NCBI GenBank assembly: GCA_035560815.1
Contig: DATMYR010000045.1
Span: 1 to 64,000 of the forward strand
DNA from: UBA5314 sp035560815
GTDB lineage: Bacteria > Bacillota > Syntrophomonadia > Syntrophomonadales > Syntrophomonadaceae
Reading direction: 5' to 3'
Length of the DNA stretch: 64,000 bases
Part shown: one piece after another, positions 52,941-60,630 of the stretch
How the letters are laid out: every line of letters starts with the position of its first letter
Numbering within the stretch: the first letter of the stretch is position 1
Made by a program: the position numbers and the translations under genes
Notes under the pieces: generated by a model
The model's database searches: none
What the model was told of the DNA's origin: nothing
What the model saw: the letters and a program-made list of their open reading frames with translations, nothing else

Positions 52941-53762
52941 TTACAATCCTAAAAATCCATAATTCATCATCAATTCTTCCAGTCTATCCTGAACCATGGG
53001 TTTGGGAACCACGAACATGTCATTTCCGTCGATCGCATTGGCCAATCCCCGGTATTCATGGGCTTGAGTTTCAGTCGGTGCAAATTCTATGACCGTTTGC
53101 TTGTTAATTTCGGCTCTTTGTACCAGGTTGTCGCGTGGTACAAAGTAAATTAGCTGACTGCCCAATTCCTTGGCAAATACGTCTAAAAGTTCACGTTCTC
53201 CATCAACGTTTCTGCTGTTGCAGATAATGCCTCCCAAACGGCATCCACCCGTATTGGCGTATTTTTGAATCCCTTTGGAAATATTGTTGGCGGCATATAA
53301 CGCCATAAGCTCTCCGCTGGCTACAATATAAATTTCCCGGGCTTTGCCTTCCCGGATGGGCATAGCAAATCCACCGCAAACAACATCGCCCAGAACATCA
53401 TAGAAAACATAATCCAAGTCAGCGGTATAGGCGCCCAGACTCTCCAACATGTTTATTGAGGTAATGATGCCTCTTCCAGCGCAGCCTACTCCTGGTTCCG
53501 GTCCTCCGGACTCAACACATCTGATTCCAAAAGCTCCGTTTTTCAAAATAGTGTCCAGCTCAACGTCTTCCCCTTCTTCGCGAAGGGTATCAAGTACACT
53601 CTTTTGGGCCAGGCCACCCAGAACCAACCGGGTCGAATCGCCCTTTGGGTCGCAGCCTACAATCATAACCTTTTTTCCCATTTCTCCCAGACCTGCGGTC
53701 AAATTCTGGGTGGTAGTCGATTTGCCAATGCCGCCTTTTCCATAAATAGCTACCTGTCTCAT
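52941..53762 (-). CDS. nifH: NifH, nitrogenase iron protein
   Basis: The 273-residue dinitrogenase reductase dimer carries a bridging [4Fe-4S] cluster and delivers electrons with ATP hydrolysis. The P-loop is AIYGKGGIGKSTTTQN, with VGCDPKGDSTRLVLGG next; the cluster Cys are in GVGCAGRGIITS and DVLGDVVCGGFAMPI. The ATG at 53762 is chosen since GGAGG is seven bases upstream and the length is typical; an adjacent ATG at 53765 is possible. It begins the nif operon behind a 400-base structured leader. Confidence 0.97.
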   Translation of the reverse strand: MRQVAIYGKGGIGKSTTTQNLTAGLGEMGKKVMIVGCDPKGDSTRLVLGGLAQKSVLDTLREEGEDVELDTILKNGAFGIRCVESGGPEPGVGCAGRGIITSINMLESLGAYTADLDYVFYDVLGDVVCGGFAMPIREGKAREIYIVASGELMALYAANNISKGIQKYANTGGCRLGGIICNSRNVDGERELLDVFAKELGSQLIYFVPRDNLVQRAEINKQTVIEFAPTETQAHEYRGLANAIDGNDMFVVPKPMVQDRLEELMMNYGFLGL

Positions 53763-53798
53763 CATAATTCCTCCAATCTGCCTTATAAAAAGTAAAAT

Positions 53799-53828
53799 AC
53801 GTCTTCCCCCTTGTTGGGGAAAAGACGT
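53799..53828 (-). terminator. Strong hairpin just before nifH (leader element 5)
   Basis: On the minus strand ACGTCTTTTCCCC/AGGGGGAAGACGT forms a long stem with a small AACA-type loop, followed by ATTTTACTTTTT. It looks like an intrinsic terminator, about 37 bases before the nifH start, so full nif transcription would need read-through or release. Confidence 0.75.
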
Positions 53829-53899
53829 CTTTGCCAGCCTGGTTGTGTTATCCGTATTCATCAGACAGGGTAACACGAACATTCAATTTTTCTTCCTCC

Positions 53900-53917
53900 G
53901 GGAAACTTCGTTGTCCC
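53900..53917 (-). promoter_or_regulatory. Degenerate hexaloop hairpin in the nifH leader (element 4)
   Basis: The minus strand reads GGGACAACGAAGTTTCCC: GGGAC pairs with GT(TT)CCC apart from a bulge and leaves the six-base loop AACGAA, with A at position 1 and G at position 4 as in elements 1-3. No terminator with a U-tract follows it; the downstream bases are A-rich. Confidence 0.5.
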
Positions 53918-53981
53918 TATTCCGGCTTGGGGTTGAAAAGGGGTCCTTTGTTGATAAAATCGCTAGTCCTACAAAGAAGAA

Positions 53982-54016
53982 AGTCTCCGTACTTTCTACG
54001 GAGACTCCCTTGTCTC
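53982..54016 (-). promoter_or_regulatory. Hexaloop antiterminator/terminator module 3 of the nifH leader
   Basis: The minus strand carries GAGACAAGGGAGTCTC (54001-54016), a five-base-pair hairpin with loop AAGGGA. Its 3' arm is shared with a ten-base-pair hairpin AGTCTCCGTA/TACGGAGACT (53982-54006) with loop GAAAG, followed by TTCTTCTTTG. The two are mutually exclusive, as in antitermination by ANTAR proteins. Confidence 0.75.
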
Positions 54017-54048
54017 ATATTCGGCATTCTTAGCCTAATAATACCCAA

Positions 54049-54080
54049 AGTCCTCGTATGCACGAGGACTCCATTGTCCT
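54049..54080 (-). promoter_or_regulatory. Hexaloop antiterminator/terminator module 2 of the nifH leader
   Basis: The minus strand carries AGGACAATGGAGTCCT (54065-54080), loop AATGGA, sharing its 3' arm with AGTCCTCGT/ACGAGGACT (54049-54070). The arms differ from modules 1 and 3 by compensating changes while the loop keeps A1 and G4. The U-tract (TTTGGG) is weak. Confidence 0.7.
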
Positions 54081-54101
54081 GGACCCTGTATTAAAATACA
54101 A

Positions 54102-54135
54102 AGCCTCCGTATGATTACGGAGACTCCCTTGTCTC
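54102..54135 (-). promoter_or_regulatory. Hexaloop antiterminator/terminator module 1 of the nifH leader
   Basis: The minus strand carries GAGACAAGGGAGTCTC (54120-54135), identical to module 3, sharing its 3' arm with AGTCTCCGTA/TACGGAGGCT (54102-54125) with loop ATCA, followed by TTGTATTTT. It is the first element after the promoter. Confidence 0.75.
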
Positions 54136-54171
54136 GGATCCGGCTTGCCACCGAAAGATTTAATTTTTAAA

Positions 54172-54200
54172 ATCATAAGCCAAATGTTAAAAATATACAA
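54172..54200 (-). promoter_or_regulatory. Candidate sigma-A promoter of the nif operon
   Basis: On the minus strand TTGTAT (54195-54200) and TATGAT (54172-54177) have 17-base spacing. Transcription would start near 54165, giving a leader of about 400 bases through the hexaloop modules. No sigma-54 promoter (GG-N10-GC) was seen. Confidence 0.6.
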
Positions 54201-54511
54201 CCGTTTTTCTGGAAGTATACAGGTATACTATTAATTCTATAACAACCAAGCCCAATCTTGGTTCACTTATTCCTTCCCATCTAATAGGAGTAAAATTTCG
54301 ATAACTGCGGACTCTTTTCCGAGGGCTACTTAATATTACTTTAATCGACATAATTTTTCTAAATAAATATTTGATAACTTCCGATAAATAGGTAAGTACC
54401 CGTTGTATCAGTGTCTTCAAATTGCACATCTGAATTATACAGACAGATATTATAGCGTGACTATTGTTGGACATAAAGAAATCAAGCATAAAAAGTTGGG
54501 AGTCAATAATA
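54201..54511. other. AT-rich intergenic region between nif promoter and diguanylate cyclase
   Basis: About 310 bases of AT-rich sequence. A minus-strand frame covers 54187-54519 but has poor composition, no ribosome-binding site and overlaps the promoter, so no gene is called. The promoter of the diguanylate cyclase gene should lie here but was not identified. Confidence 0.4.
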
Positions 54512-56074
54512 TTGAACACAACAGAAAATTTACATAAGGTTAAACAATTACTGAAGTACTCTAAAATAACTTTGGCGTTGTATGTATCTGTCTTTTATGG
54601 TCTGCTTATCTACCTTAAACCGCATGATGCAGGCATGTTCTCCGATATATTCAGCCCTTTGGGTATCCTATTAAGTCTCTTATTTATGGTCTGGTCTATC
54701 AAATACCATTCCTTACATAAGCCAAAGAAGATTTGGATCATCTTTTCCCTGGGTACCTTTTCCTTTCTCCTGGGAGATCTCCAGTGGGCCTATAATGAAA
54801 TCGCACATGGAGGAGGATCATCGTTTCCCTCGAATGCCGATATCTACTATTCGATCAGCGCCGTCCTGCTTTTGATCGCCTTTTTCCTCTATGTTCCTAA
54901 GAAAAGCGGAATTTCAGCAATGCGCAGCGGTTTTGACATAATGATTATGATGACCGTCTATTTATCTCTTGAGGCCAAATATATAATAGTCCCTGAAATA
55001 AATCACCAAACGCTGAGCAATATAGAAAAACTTACCGGTCTCATGTATCCCATATTTGATGCCAGTTTGTTTGTTGCCATTCTATTTATGTACTTTAACG
55101 AAGTCTCTGATAGAAGATATTATAGAAGCAAGCTCCTTCCGCTGATCGCGGTGGCCTGGGTAGTGATCGATGAAATATACAGCATCAAGTCGATCCTGGG
55201 CACTTATCAATCCGGGAGTTGGTTGGACCCTCTTTGGCCGGCTTCTTTCCTGCTGCTGGCTTTTGTCGCTCTGGGTTCTGCCAAGTTCAACCTATCGCCT
55301 GCCGAACCGCTTACAGCCCTAGATGAAAACTCAAACGAGGCTACGATCAGGCAGCGCATTTTCCTTACCTACACCAGCCTGATGATTTTTCTGGCCATTT
55401 GGTGTTTTAATTTCCTGGAAAAGGATCCAATTTCCATTGGCAGTGTCATTATTATTTTCCTGATTATACTTCGACAGGTTTACTCTCACGCAGAAAATAG
55501 AAAACTGATGAAACTGTTAATTACCTCTAATGACGACTTAAAGGAAGCCAATTCCCGCATTGAATATGAACTGGAAACGGATTATTTAACCCGACTGTAT
55601 AACCGGCGCTATATTGATGGTGCAATGTCATCTCTACAAAAGTCTGCAGCATTAGTGCCCACTCCCTTTTCAATTCTCATATTGGATATCGATCATTTTA
55701 AAAACATCAACGACCACTACGGACATAGTACCGGCGACCGGGTCCTCCAGCAAACAGCCGACTTAATAAAGGCCAATATTCGTAAACATGATATCGCGGG
55801 GAGATGGGGTGGCGAGGAATTCATCGTCCTTCTGCCCGACACCGATAAAGATCTGGCCTATACTATTGGCGAGAGAATACGTACTGAAATTGAGCACTGT
55901 ATTTTCGAGACTGATGCCGGTCAGAAAAACATTCACATTTCCGTGAGTGTTGGTATTTCCGAATGGGCACCAACCGAATATGACTTCTCAAGAGTATTAC
56001 TCCGAGCTGATCAGGGGATGTACGAAGCGAAAGAGGCCGGAAGGAATAGGACGGTTGTCAAGAGCGCAGGGTAA
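54512..56074 (+). CDS. Membrane diguanylate cyclase (GGDEF)
   Basis: The 520-residue protein has an N-terminal membrane domain of about eight to nine segments (residues 18-320) and a C-terminal GGDEF domain (about 355-515). The active site reads RWGGEEFIVLLPDTD, with an RxxD inhibitory site (RKHD) five residues before GGEEF, and DIDHFKNINDHYGHSTGD for metal and substrate binding. It should make cyclic di-GMP and be product-inhibited. The TTG at 54512 follows GGGAG; TTG codons upstream lack sites. It is divergent from nifH but has its own terminator, so a link to nitrogen fixation is unproven. Confidence 0.9.
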   Translation: MNTTENLHKVKQLLKYSKITLALYVSVFYGLLIYLKPHDAGMFSDIFSPLGILLSLLFMVWSIKYHSLHKPKKIWIIFSLGTFSFLLGDLQWAYNEIAHGGGSSFPSNADIYYSISAVLLLIAFFLYVPKKSGISAMRSGFDIMIMMTVYLSLEAKYIIVPEINHQTLSNIEKLTGLMYPIFDASLFVAILFMYFNEVSDRRYYRSKLLPLIAVAWVVIDEIYSIKSILGTYQSGSWLDPLWPASFLLLAFVALGSAKFNLSPAEPLTALDENSNEATIRQRIFLTYTSLMIFLAIWCFNFLEKDPISIGSVIIIFLIILRQVYSHAENRKLMKLLITSNDDLKEANSRIEYELETDYLTRLYNRRYIDGAMSSLQKSAALVPTPFSILILDIDHFKNINDHYGHSTGDRVLQQTADLIKANIRKHDIAGRWGGEEFIVLLPDTDKDLAYTIGERIRTEIEHCIFETDAGQKNIHISVSVGISEWAPTEYDFSRVLLRADQGMYEAKEAGRNRTVVKSAG

Positions 56075-56126
56075 GAACGATTCCCTGATTCAATCCTGCG
56101 ACCTCCTTACCTCTCAGAATAGAAAT

Positions 56127-56178
56127 AGGTGGCTCCGATCTCAAAAGGAGTTAAAATCGAAGCCACCTCTAATTTTAT
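56127..56178 (+). terminator. Terminator after the diguanylate cyclase gene
   Basis: The stem AGGTGGCT/AGCCACCT with further CGAT/ATCG pairing and a long loop is followed by CTAATTTTAT on the plus strand. Confidence 0.75.
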
Positions 56179-56307
56179 CTAAATCTATTAATACTTATGA
56201 CTCTAAACTCTTTAATTTTTCTCCTCTTCCCACTCAATGTTCCTATTTTATCGGCCTTTATAGGCTACTTGAGTTTGATAACCTCCAGGTTATCTTCTGC
56301 TAGTGCT

Positions 56308-56541
56308 TCATTTAGAGCAGTGCCATGCTCCTACAAATGTATTCCGATTTGAACTCTCTAAAGGTATTTTCGATGAAGTATCAGAGTAAACAAATGTCTT
56401 AGCATTATTACCATTTAATGATTTTTGGGGAGTATCATCATTAAAGTTATTCACTTCTAAAGCATCTTCAACACTAAGACCACAAAATGAACACACATTG
56501 CTATCCTCCTGAATTTCATGGTAGCAAACAGGACATTTCAT
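56308..56541 (-). CDS. Small zinc-ribbon protein
   Basis: The 77-residue protein has an N-terminal zinc ribbon, MKCPVCYHEI followed by NVCSFCG (Cys3, Cys6, Cys17, Cys20), and a polar, Asn/Ser-rich, probably disordered tail ending GAWHCSK. The ATG follows GGGGG. It lies in an AT-rich patch and is not linked to neighbours. Function is unknown; such ribbons often mediate protein or nucleic-acid contacts. Confidence 0.6.
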   Translation of the reverse strand: MKCPVCYHEIQEDSNVCSFCGLSVEDALEVNNFNDDTPQKSLNGNNAKTFVYSDTSSKIPLESSNRNTFVGAWHCSK

Positions 56542-56669
56542 TCAGTTACCCCCAATTTTCTTAAGTCTCTTTAAATTACTAATTCGCCCATTTATAAGAA
56601 CATCCTTCTAAATGAAGGATGGTATTCCGTTTATTACCAAAAATTACTAACGGTTCGGAATACATGTGC

Positions 56670-56882
56670 CTATAGCCTATTGAAGTCCTTCCGACTTTGC
56701 TTATCGATTAGTACAAACCTTTCATCTATACCGGCTTCCCGGATTGCTTTAATCTGTCGTGCTTCATTCTGATCTTTATCATTAATCCTGTAATTTTCGG
56801 GTAACTCTGGAGGGGTTTTCGAATCGGAATCAATTAATGGAAAGAAGGAGATATTAGTAATTATACTTAGTAAGCAAAGCAA
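56670..56882 (-). pseudogene. Remnant of a serine recombinase (resolvase) N-terminal domain
   Basis: A 70-codon frame contains KDQNEARQIKAIREAGIDE and IDKQSRKDFNRL, which match the segment of resolvase/invertase proteins after the catalytic Ser (usually VSTKDQN...RQ...DKQSGKDFNRP). The catalytic Ser region and all of the rest of the recombinase are missing, and the frame stops right after the DFNRL motif. No ribosome-binding site suits its start. It is a decayed mobile-element fragment in the AT-rich patch. Confidence 0.7.
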
Positions 56883-56909
56883 ATTGTAAAATAAAGGGAG
56901 GATAATTTA

Positions 56910-57137
56910 ATGGAACAATTCAGAATTGTAGCAGTCCGCAAAGACAGTAAAGGTAATTTAACTAATTTCAAATTAAATAATGGGCAGGAATTAAATTATA
57001 CCCAAGCAACTCAAATGGCTAAAGAGGGGAAGATAGCACATATGGATGTAGTTGATAGACATCATGGAAAAATATTTCTTAGAAGTGAAAGAGATGGAGA
57101 TGAAGCAAATAATTTAGATAATTTGCCAACATTCTAG
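56910..57137 (+). CDS. DUF3892 domain protein
   Basis: The 75-residue protein MEQFRIVAVRKDSKGN... contains a full DUF3892 domain: FKLNNGQELNYTQATQMAKEGKI and the ending FLRSERDGDEANNLDNLP. Function is not known; such proteins are small, common in Firmicutes and often near mobile elements. The ATG follows AAAGGGAGG. It has low G+C and is divergent from the resolvase remnant. Confidence 0.82.
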   Translation: MEQFRIVAVRKDSKGNLTNFKLNNGQELNYTQATQMAKEGKIAHMDVVDRHHGKIFLRSERDGDEANNLDNLPTF

Positions 57138-57390
57138 AGAGAAAAGCTGAATCCCTTTTTAGGGTATTGGTTTATCAAATCCAGATAAGTTAAGTCTGAC
57201 TCCTTAGTCATCTTCATTCTCTTGAGTCCATTTTTTGCTTTCAAACCCGTCCACTCCTTATTGTGAATTTAGGAGAGAAAACAAAAACTGGTGGCTTAGA
57301 AGTAGTCGAAATCGACCAGAAATCTAAACTACCAGTTTTCTTCTTTTGGATTTAGAAAGGCTATAGACTCCTATTTATCATCCTTATGCT
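57138..57390 (+). terminator. Region ending the DUF3892 unit, with a long terminator hairpin
   Basis: Between the DUF3892 and guaA stop codons there is no gene. A long imperfect hairpin at 57284-57339 (AAAACTGGT...ACCAGTTTT with TTAGA/TCTAA inside) is followed by CTTCTTTT on the plus strand, and may end both converging transcripts. Confidence 0.6.
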
Positions 57391-58932
57391 TTATTCCCAC
57401 TCAATGGTCCCCGGAGGTTTAGAGGTGATGTCATAGAGCACCCGGTTGACCCCCGGGACCTCGTTGACAATGCGGCGGGCCATGATGTCCAAGAGCTCAT
57501 AGGGAAGGCGTGCCCACTCGGCTGTCATAGCATCTTCACTGACCACTGCCCGGATGATGATGGGATGGGCGTAGGTGCGAGCATCACCCATCACCCCCAC
57601 ACTGCGTATCGGTGGCAGTACGGCAAAAGCCTGCCATATTTCCCGTTCTAAACCGGCTTTCTGGATTTCAGCACGCACGATGGCATCAGCCTCGCGCAGC
57701 ATTTCCAGTTTATCCTCACTGACCACCTCGAGAACCCGTACAGCCAGACCCGGTCCAGGAAAAGGCTGGCGCCACACTATTTCACTGGGAAGGCCCAGTT
57801 TCTCACCGATAATACGCACCTCGTCTTTAAATAATAAACGCAGCGGTTCAATCAATGCAAAATCCATGTCTTCTGGTAAACCGCCGACATTATGATGACT
57901 TTTGATGGTATGGGCGGTACGGGTGCCGCTTTCAATGATATCCGGATAAATAGTCCCCTGAACCAGGTAGTCGATCTCGCCCAATTTGCGCTTTTCTTCT
58001 TCAAAGACCCGGATGAACTCCTCTCCGATGATCTTCCGTTTCTGCTCCGGGTCTTTGACATCGACCAGTTTTGTTAAAAAGCGGTCCCGGGCATCAACGA
58101 ATACCAGATTCATATGCATATTTTCCTGAAAGGTGGCTACTACCTGGCAGGCCTCATCCTTGCGCAGAAGTCCATTGTCTACGAAGACACAAACGAGTTG
58201 GTCACCCACCGCGCGATGCACCAGAGTGGCGGCAATGGAGGAGTCCACCCCCCCGCTGAGACCGCATAGAATTTTCTTTTTCCCCACCTTTTCACGGATC
58301 TCCTCTACAACCTGAGTGATAAAATCACTTAAATCCCAGTCGCCTTTCAGTCCCGAAATCTGGAACAGGAAGTTGCTCAATATTTCCATGCCCCGGGGAC
58401 TATGACGGACTTCAGGATGAAATTGCACTCCGTAGAGATTCCTTCCAGGATCGCTCATGGCTGCCGCCTGGCAATCGGCTGTGAAGGCAGTGATAACGAA
58501 CCCCTGAGGTAATTGCTGGACAGCATCTCCGTGGCTCATCCACACCTGCATCTCCCGTTCCAATCCGTGAAACAATGGTTCTTCTTCTTTTATATAAAGC
58601 TGGGCTCGTCCATATTCGCGGACCGGGGCAGCCTGCACCACCCCTCCCAGTTCCTGCGCCATGAGATGCATACCATAACAAATGCCCAGGACTGGTATAC
58701 CCATGGTGAAAATGCGAGCATCACAGCGCGGGGCCCCTTCTTCGTGAACACTGGCCGGTCCCCCGGTCAGGATAATCGCCTGGGGGTGTAACGCCAGCAC
58801 TTCTTCATAGGAAATATCAAAAGGCACCATCTCGCTGTACACCGATAGTTCCCGAACCCGCCTGGCTATCAGCTGGTTGTACTGTCCCCCAAAATCCAGA
58901 ACCAGCACAAGGTCATTCTTCGTATCCTGCAC
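57391..58932 (-). CDS. guaA: GMP synthase (glutamine-hydrolysing) GuaA
   Basis: The 513-residue enzyme aminates XMP to GMP. The N-terminal amidotransferase (1-190) shows VLDFGGQYNQLIARRVREL, nucleophile Cys in LGICYGMHLMAQELGG and HPEVRHSPRG; the ATP pyrophosphatase domain has the P-loop LCGLSGGVDSSIAATLV; the C-terminal dimerisation domain includes RQPFPGPGLAVRVLG-like sequence and ends ITSKPPGTIEWE. The start is GTG behind GGAGGG, one base after the hpt stop, so the two genes form an operon. Confidence 0.97.
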   Translation of the reverse strand: MQDTKNDLVLVLDFGGQYNQLIARRVRELSVYSEMVPFDISYEEVLALHPQAIILTGGPASVHEEGAPRCDARIFTMGIPVLGICYGMHLMAQELGGVVQAAPVREYGRAQLYIKEEEPLFHGLEREMQVWMSHGDAVQQLPQGFVITAFTADCQAAAMSDPGRNLYGVQFHPEVRHSPRGMEILSNFLFQISGLKGDWDLSDFITQVVEEIREKVGKKKILCGLSGGVDSSIAATLVHRAVGDQLVCVFVDNGLLRKDEACQVVATFQENMHMNLVFVDARDRFLTKLVDVKDPEQKRKIIGEEFIRVFEEEKRKLGEIDYLVQGTIYPDIIESGTRTAHTIKSHHNVGGLPEDMDFALIEPLRLLFKDEVRIIGEKLGLPSEIVWRQPFPGPGLAVRVLEVVSEDKLEMLREADAIVRAEIQKAGLEREIWQAFAVLPPIRSVGVMGDARTYAHPIIIRAVVSEDAMTAEWARLPYELLDIMARRIVNEVPGVNRVLYDITSKPPGTIEWE

Positions 58933-58933
58933 G

Positions 58934-59473
58934 CTATTTTCCCTCCATGGTAGGTTTCACTATACAGACCGCCGGGTAATTACGGTATTGCTCGGCATAA
59001 TCCAGGCCGTAGCCTACCACGAAGCGGTCGGGTATACTGTAGCCCACATACTCAGGATGAATATCAGCCTTCCGCCGGGATGGTTTATCCAATAAACAGC
59101 AAATTTTTATACTGCGGGGGTTCCTGGTTTTTAATACTTCAATGATATATTTTAAAGTGAGCCCGGTATCAACAATGTCTTCAACAATCAGGACATCCTT
59201 GTCCTGAATAGAATACTCCAGATCCTTAATAATACGCACCTCTCCCGAGGACGAGGTGGAGATCCCATAGCTGGAAACATCCATGAAATCGACTTCCAAT
59301 GATATCTGGATTTCCCGGATCAAGTCCGCCATGAAGATAAAGGCTCCTTTTAATATTCCCACTACCAGGAGTTCCCGCCCCTGATAATCCTCGGTAATCT
59401 TCGCACCCAATTCAGCAACTTTACTTTTTAATTCGTCACGATCATATAAAACTTCCATCTGCACCAAGTTCAA
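58934..59473 (-). CDS. hpt: Hypoxanthine phosphoribosyltransferase
   Basis: The 179-residue enzyme salvages hypoxanthine and guanine with PRPP. The PRPP-binding loop is VLIVEDIVDTGLTLKYI; VGILKGAFIFMADLIREI and the LLDKPSRRK and VGYGLDY segments are typical. The start is a TTG behind GGGAGGG. It is followed by guaA at once, giving a purine salvage unit separate from the pur operon. Confidence 0.95.
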   Translation of the reverse strand: MNLVQMEVLYDRDELKSKVAELGAKITEDYQGRELLVVGILKGAFIFMADLIREIQISLEVDFMDVSSYGISTSSSGEVRIIKDLEYSIQDKDVLIVEDIVDTGLTLKYIIEVLKTRNPRSIKICCLLDKPSRRKADIHPEYVGYSIPDRFVVGYGLDYAEQYRNYPAVCIVKPTMEGK

Positions 59474-59753
59474 CGTTATCCCTCCCTAGAAAGGATTATA
59501 ACAACAAGTGCAGGTGGGTGCAATCAACCCGCTGACGCGCACAACCTCGCCCCGGTTTTGTTTTCTGCTCGTATTCAAGCAAGACTGCCTCCCTTTAGAC
59601 CTTGATGCTAAACTTTATGTTAGTCACTGGGGAGAATATTAGGCAAGGCGAAAGATTGATAATACTGGATGTATTGCTACCCACGACCAAGGATTCGTGC
59701 AGAATTTTAGCAGACATTACCAAAAGCAATGGGGGTTAACAGTACACTCGTCA
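59474..59753. other. Intergenic region upstream of hpt
   Basis: About 280 bases upstream of hpt-guaA. A search by eye for purine, PRPP or other riboswitch motifs found none, and no strong promoter was seen. No gene is supported. Confidence 0.4.
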
Positions 59754-59786
59754 TAAAAAGACGGGGACCTGCAACAGGCCCCCGCC
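59754..59786 (-). terminator. Terminator after the 236-residue anchored protein gene
   Basis: On the minus strand GGCGGGGGCCTG/CAGGTCCCCGTC with a three-base loop is followed by TTTTTATG, 21 bases beyond the stop codon. Confidence 0.88.
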
Positions 59787-59807
59787 TTAATGAGTAAAGC
59801 GTCTTCA

Positions 59808-60518
59808 CTATTTTTTGCTCTCACTGACATCAGGAGCTTTGATCTCAATATTTCGGTCAAAATCATTCAATTTGACTTCCACTGTTAACGTTGTTCCCGG
59901 GTTCTTTTTGTTGGTAGCAGTCAATACCGCTTGCTTGATCCAATCGTTATGGTAATCGATCCAAAACTTGTAGGATATATCCTTCCACATGGTCTCCAAT
60001 AGCTGGGCTTCTACGGAAGGATTGCATGTCACAACCAAACATTCCGCACCATCTATCATTTCAAAACCTTGCTTTTCAACCTGGCTTACGTGCTTAAAAC
60101 GAAAATTTGATAGGGGATTCAATTCTGATATTAACAACTCTTCAGAGTTACTGGTGCCGCTTTCGATCACTAACCACTTCTGGGCAAATGAGTCGTAATT
60201 ATAAATGGTACGGTCAATATAATAGATATCTACACTTGTGTTGACCATCTCCCCCTTTATATGCGTATTATTATTATTCTTTTCGCCCTGTACCTCACTT
60301 ATCACCTCCCCCCTTCCGTCTACAGTAAATTGAGACTTCATAGCGTATTTATAGCTTTTGACCGCGGTCGTCTTGGAAATAGAACTTTGTAGTTCAGCCA
60401 GGGGATCCAATTTTGATTTCATGTAGGCATCTTTGATTCTTCCGGCCGATACCAGAGTAACAACGGCCAGGACAGCTATGCAGGCAACAATTACCCAGCG
60501 CTTTTTGATCCCCTTCAC
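59808..60518 (-). CDS. Membrane-anchored LolA/LppX-like protein
   Basis: The 236-residue protein has one N-terminal hydrophobic segment (residues 8-26) and an extracytoplasmic domain of long beta-strands: SYKYAMKSQFTVDGRGEVI, EGEMV-type strands, DIYYIDRTIYNYD, and TLTVEVKLNDFDRNIEIKAP. The alternation resembles the half-barrel of LolA/LppX-like or Gram-positive DUF lipoproteins, but there is no lipobox. Function is unknown. The start follows GGGGG. It ends at a strong terminator, and the upstream side is occupied by repeat C. Confidence 0.65.
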   Translation of the reverse strand: MKGIKKRWVIVACIAVLAVVTLVSAGRIKDAYMKSKLDPLAELQSSISKTTAVKSYKYAMKSQFTVDGRGEVISEVQGEKNNNNTHIKGEMVNTSVDIYYIDRTIYNYDSFAQKWLVIESGTSNSEELLISELNPLSNFRFKHVSQVEKQGFEMIDGAECLVVTCNPSVEAQLLETMWKDISYKFWIDYHNDWIKQAVLTATNKKNPGTTLTVEVKLNDFDRNIEIKAPDVSESKK

Positions 60519-60630
60519 CCCCTGCCTGCTTGGTTTTACGGCCTTTCAGGTCCGTATCCGTTACATTCTATTAAGGGGTGGGGGCATATATTACCGTTGC
60601 AGGGTAGTATTTTATTCCAGGATTAATGGT
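60519..60630. other. Short spacer before repeat C
   Basis: Upstream of the anchored-protein gene; no gene or regulatory motif is recognised. Confidence 0.3.

Noticed and set aside
53780..54135. Repeated units in the nifH leader as a CRISPR array
   Set aside because: The units are only three, unevenly spaced, change by compensating pairs, and lie in a gene leader; no cas gene is near.
54187..54519. 110-residue minus-strand ORF upstream of nifH
   Set aside because: It overlaps the promoter region and the diguanylate cyclase start, has no ribosome-binding site and no recognisable sequence.
59474..59753. Possible purine riboswitch upstream of hpt-guaA
   Set aside because: No guanine-aptamer loop motifs, ykkC hallmarks or leader terminator were found.
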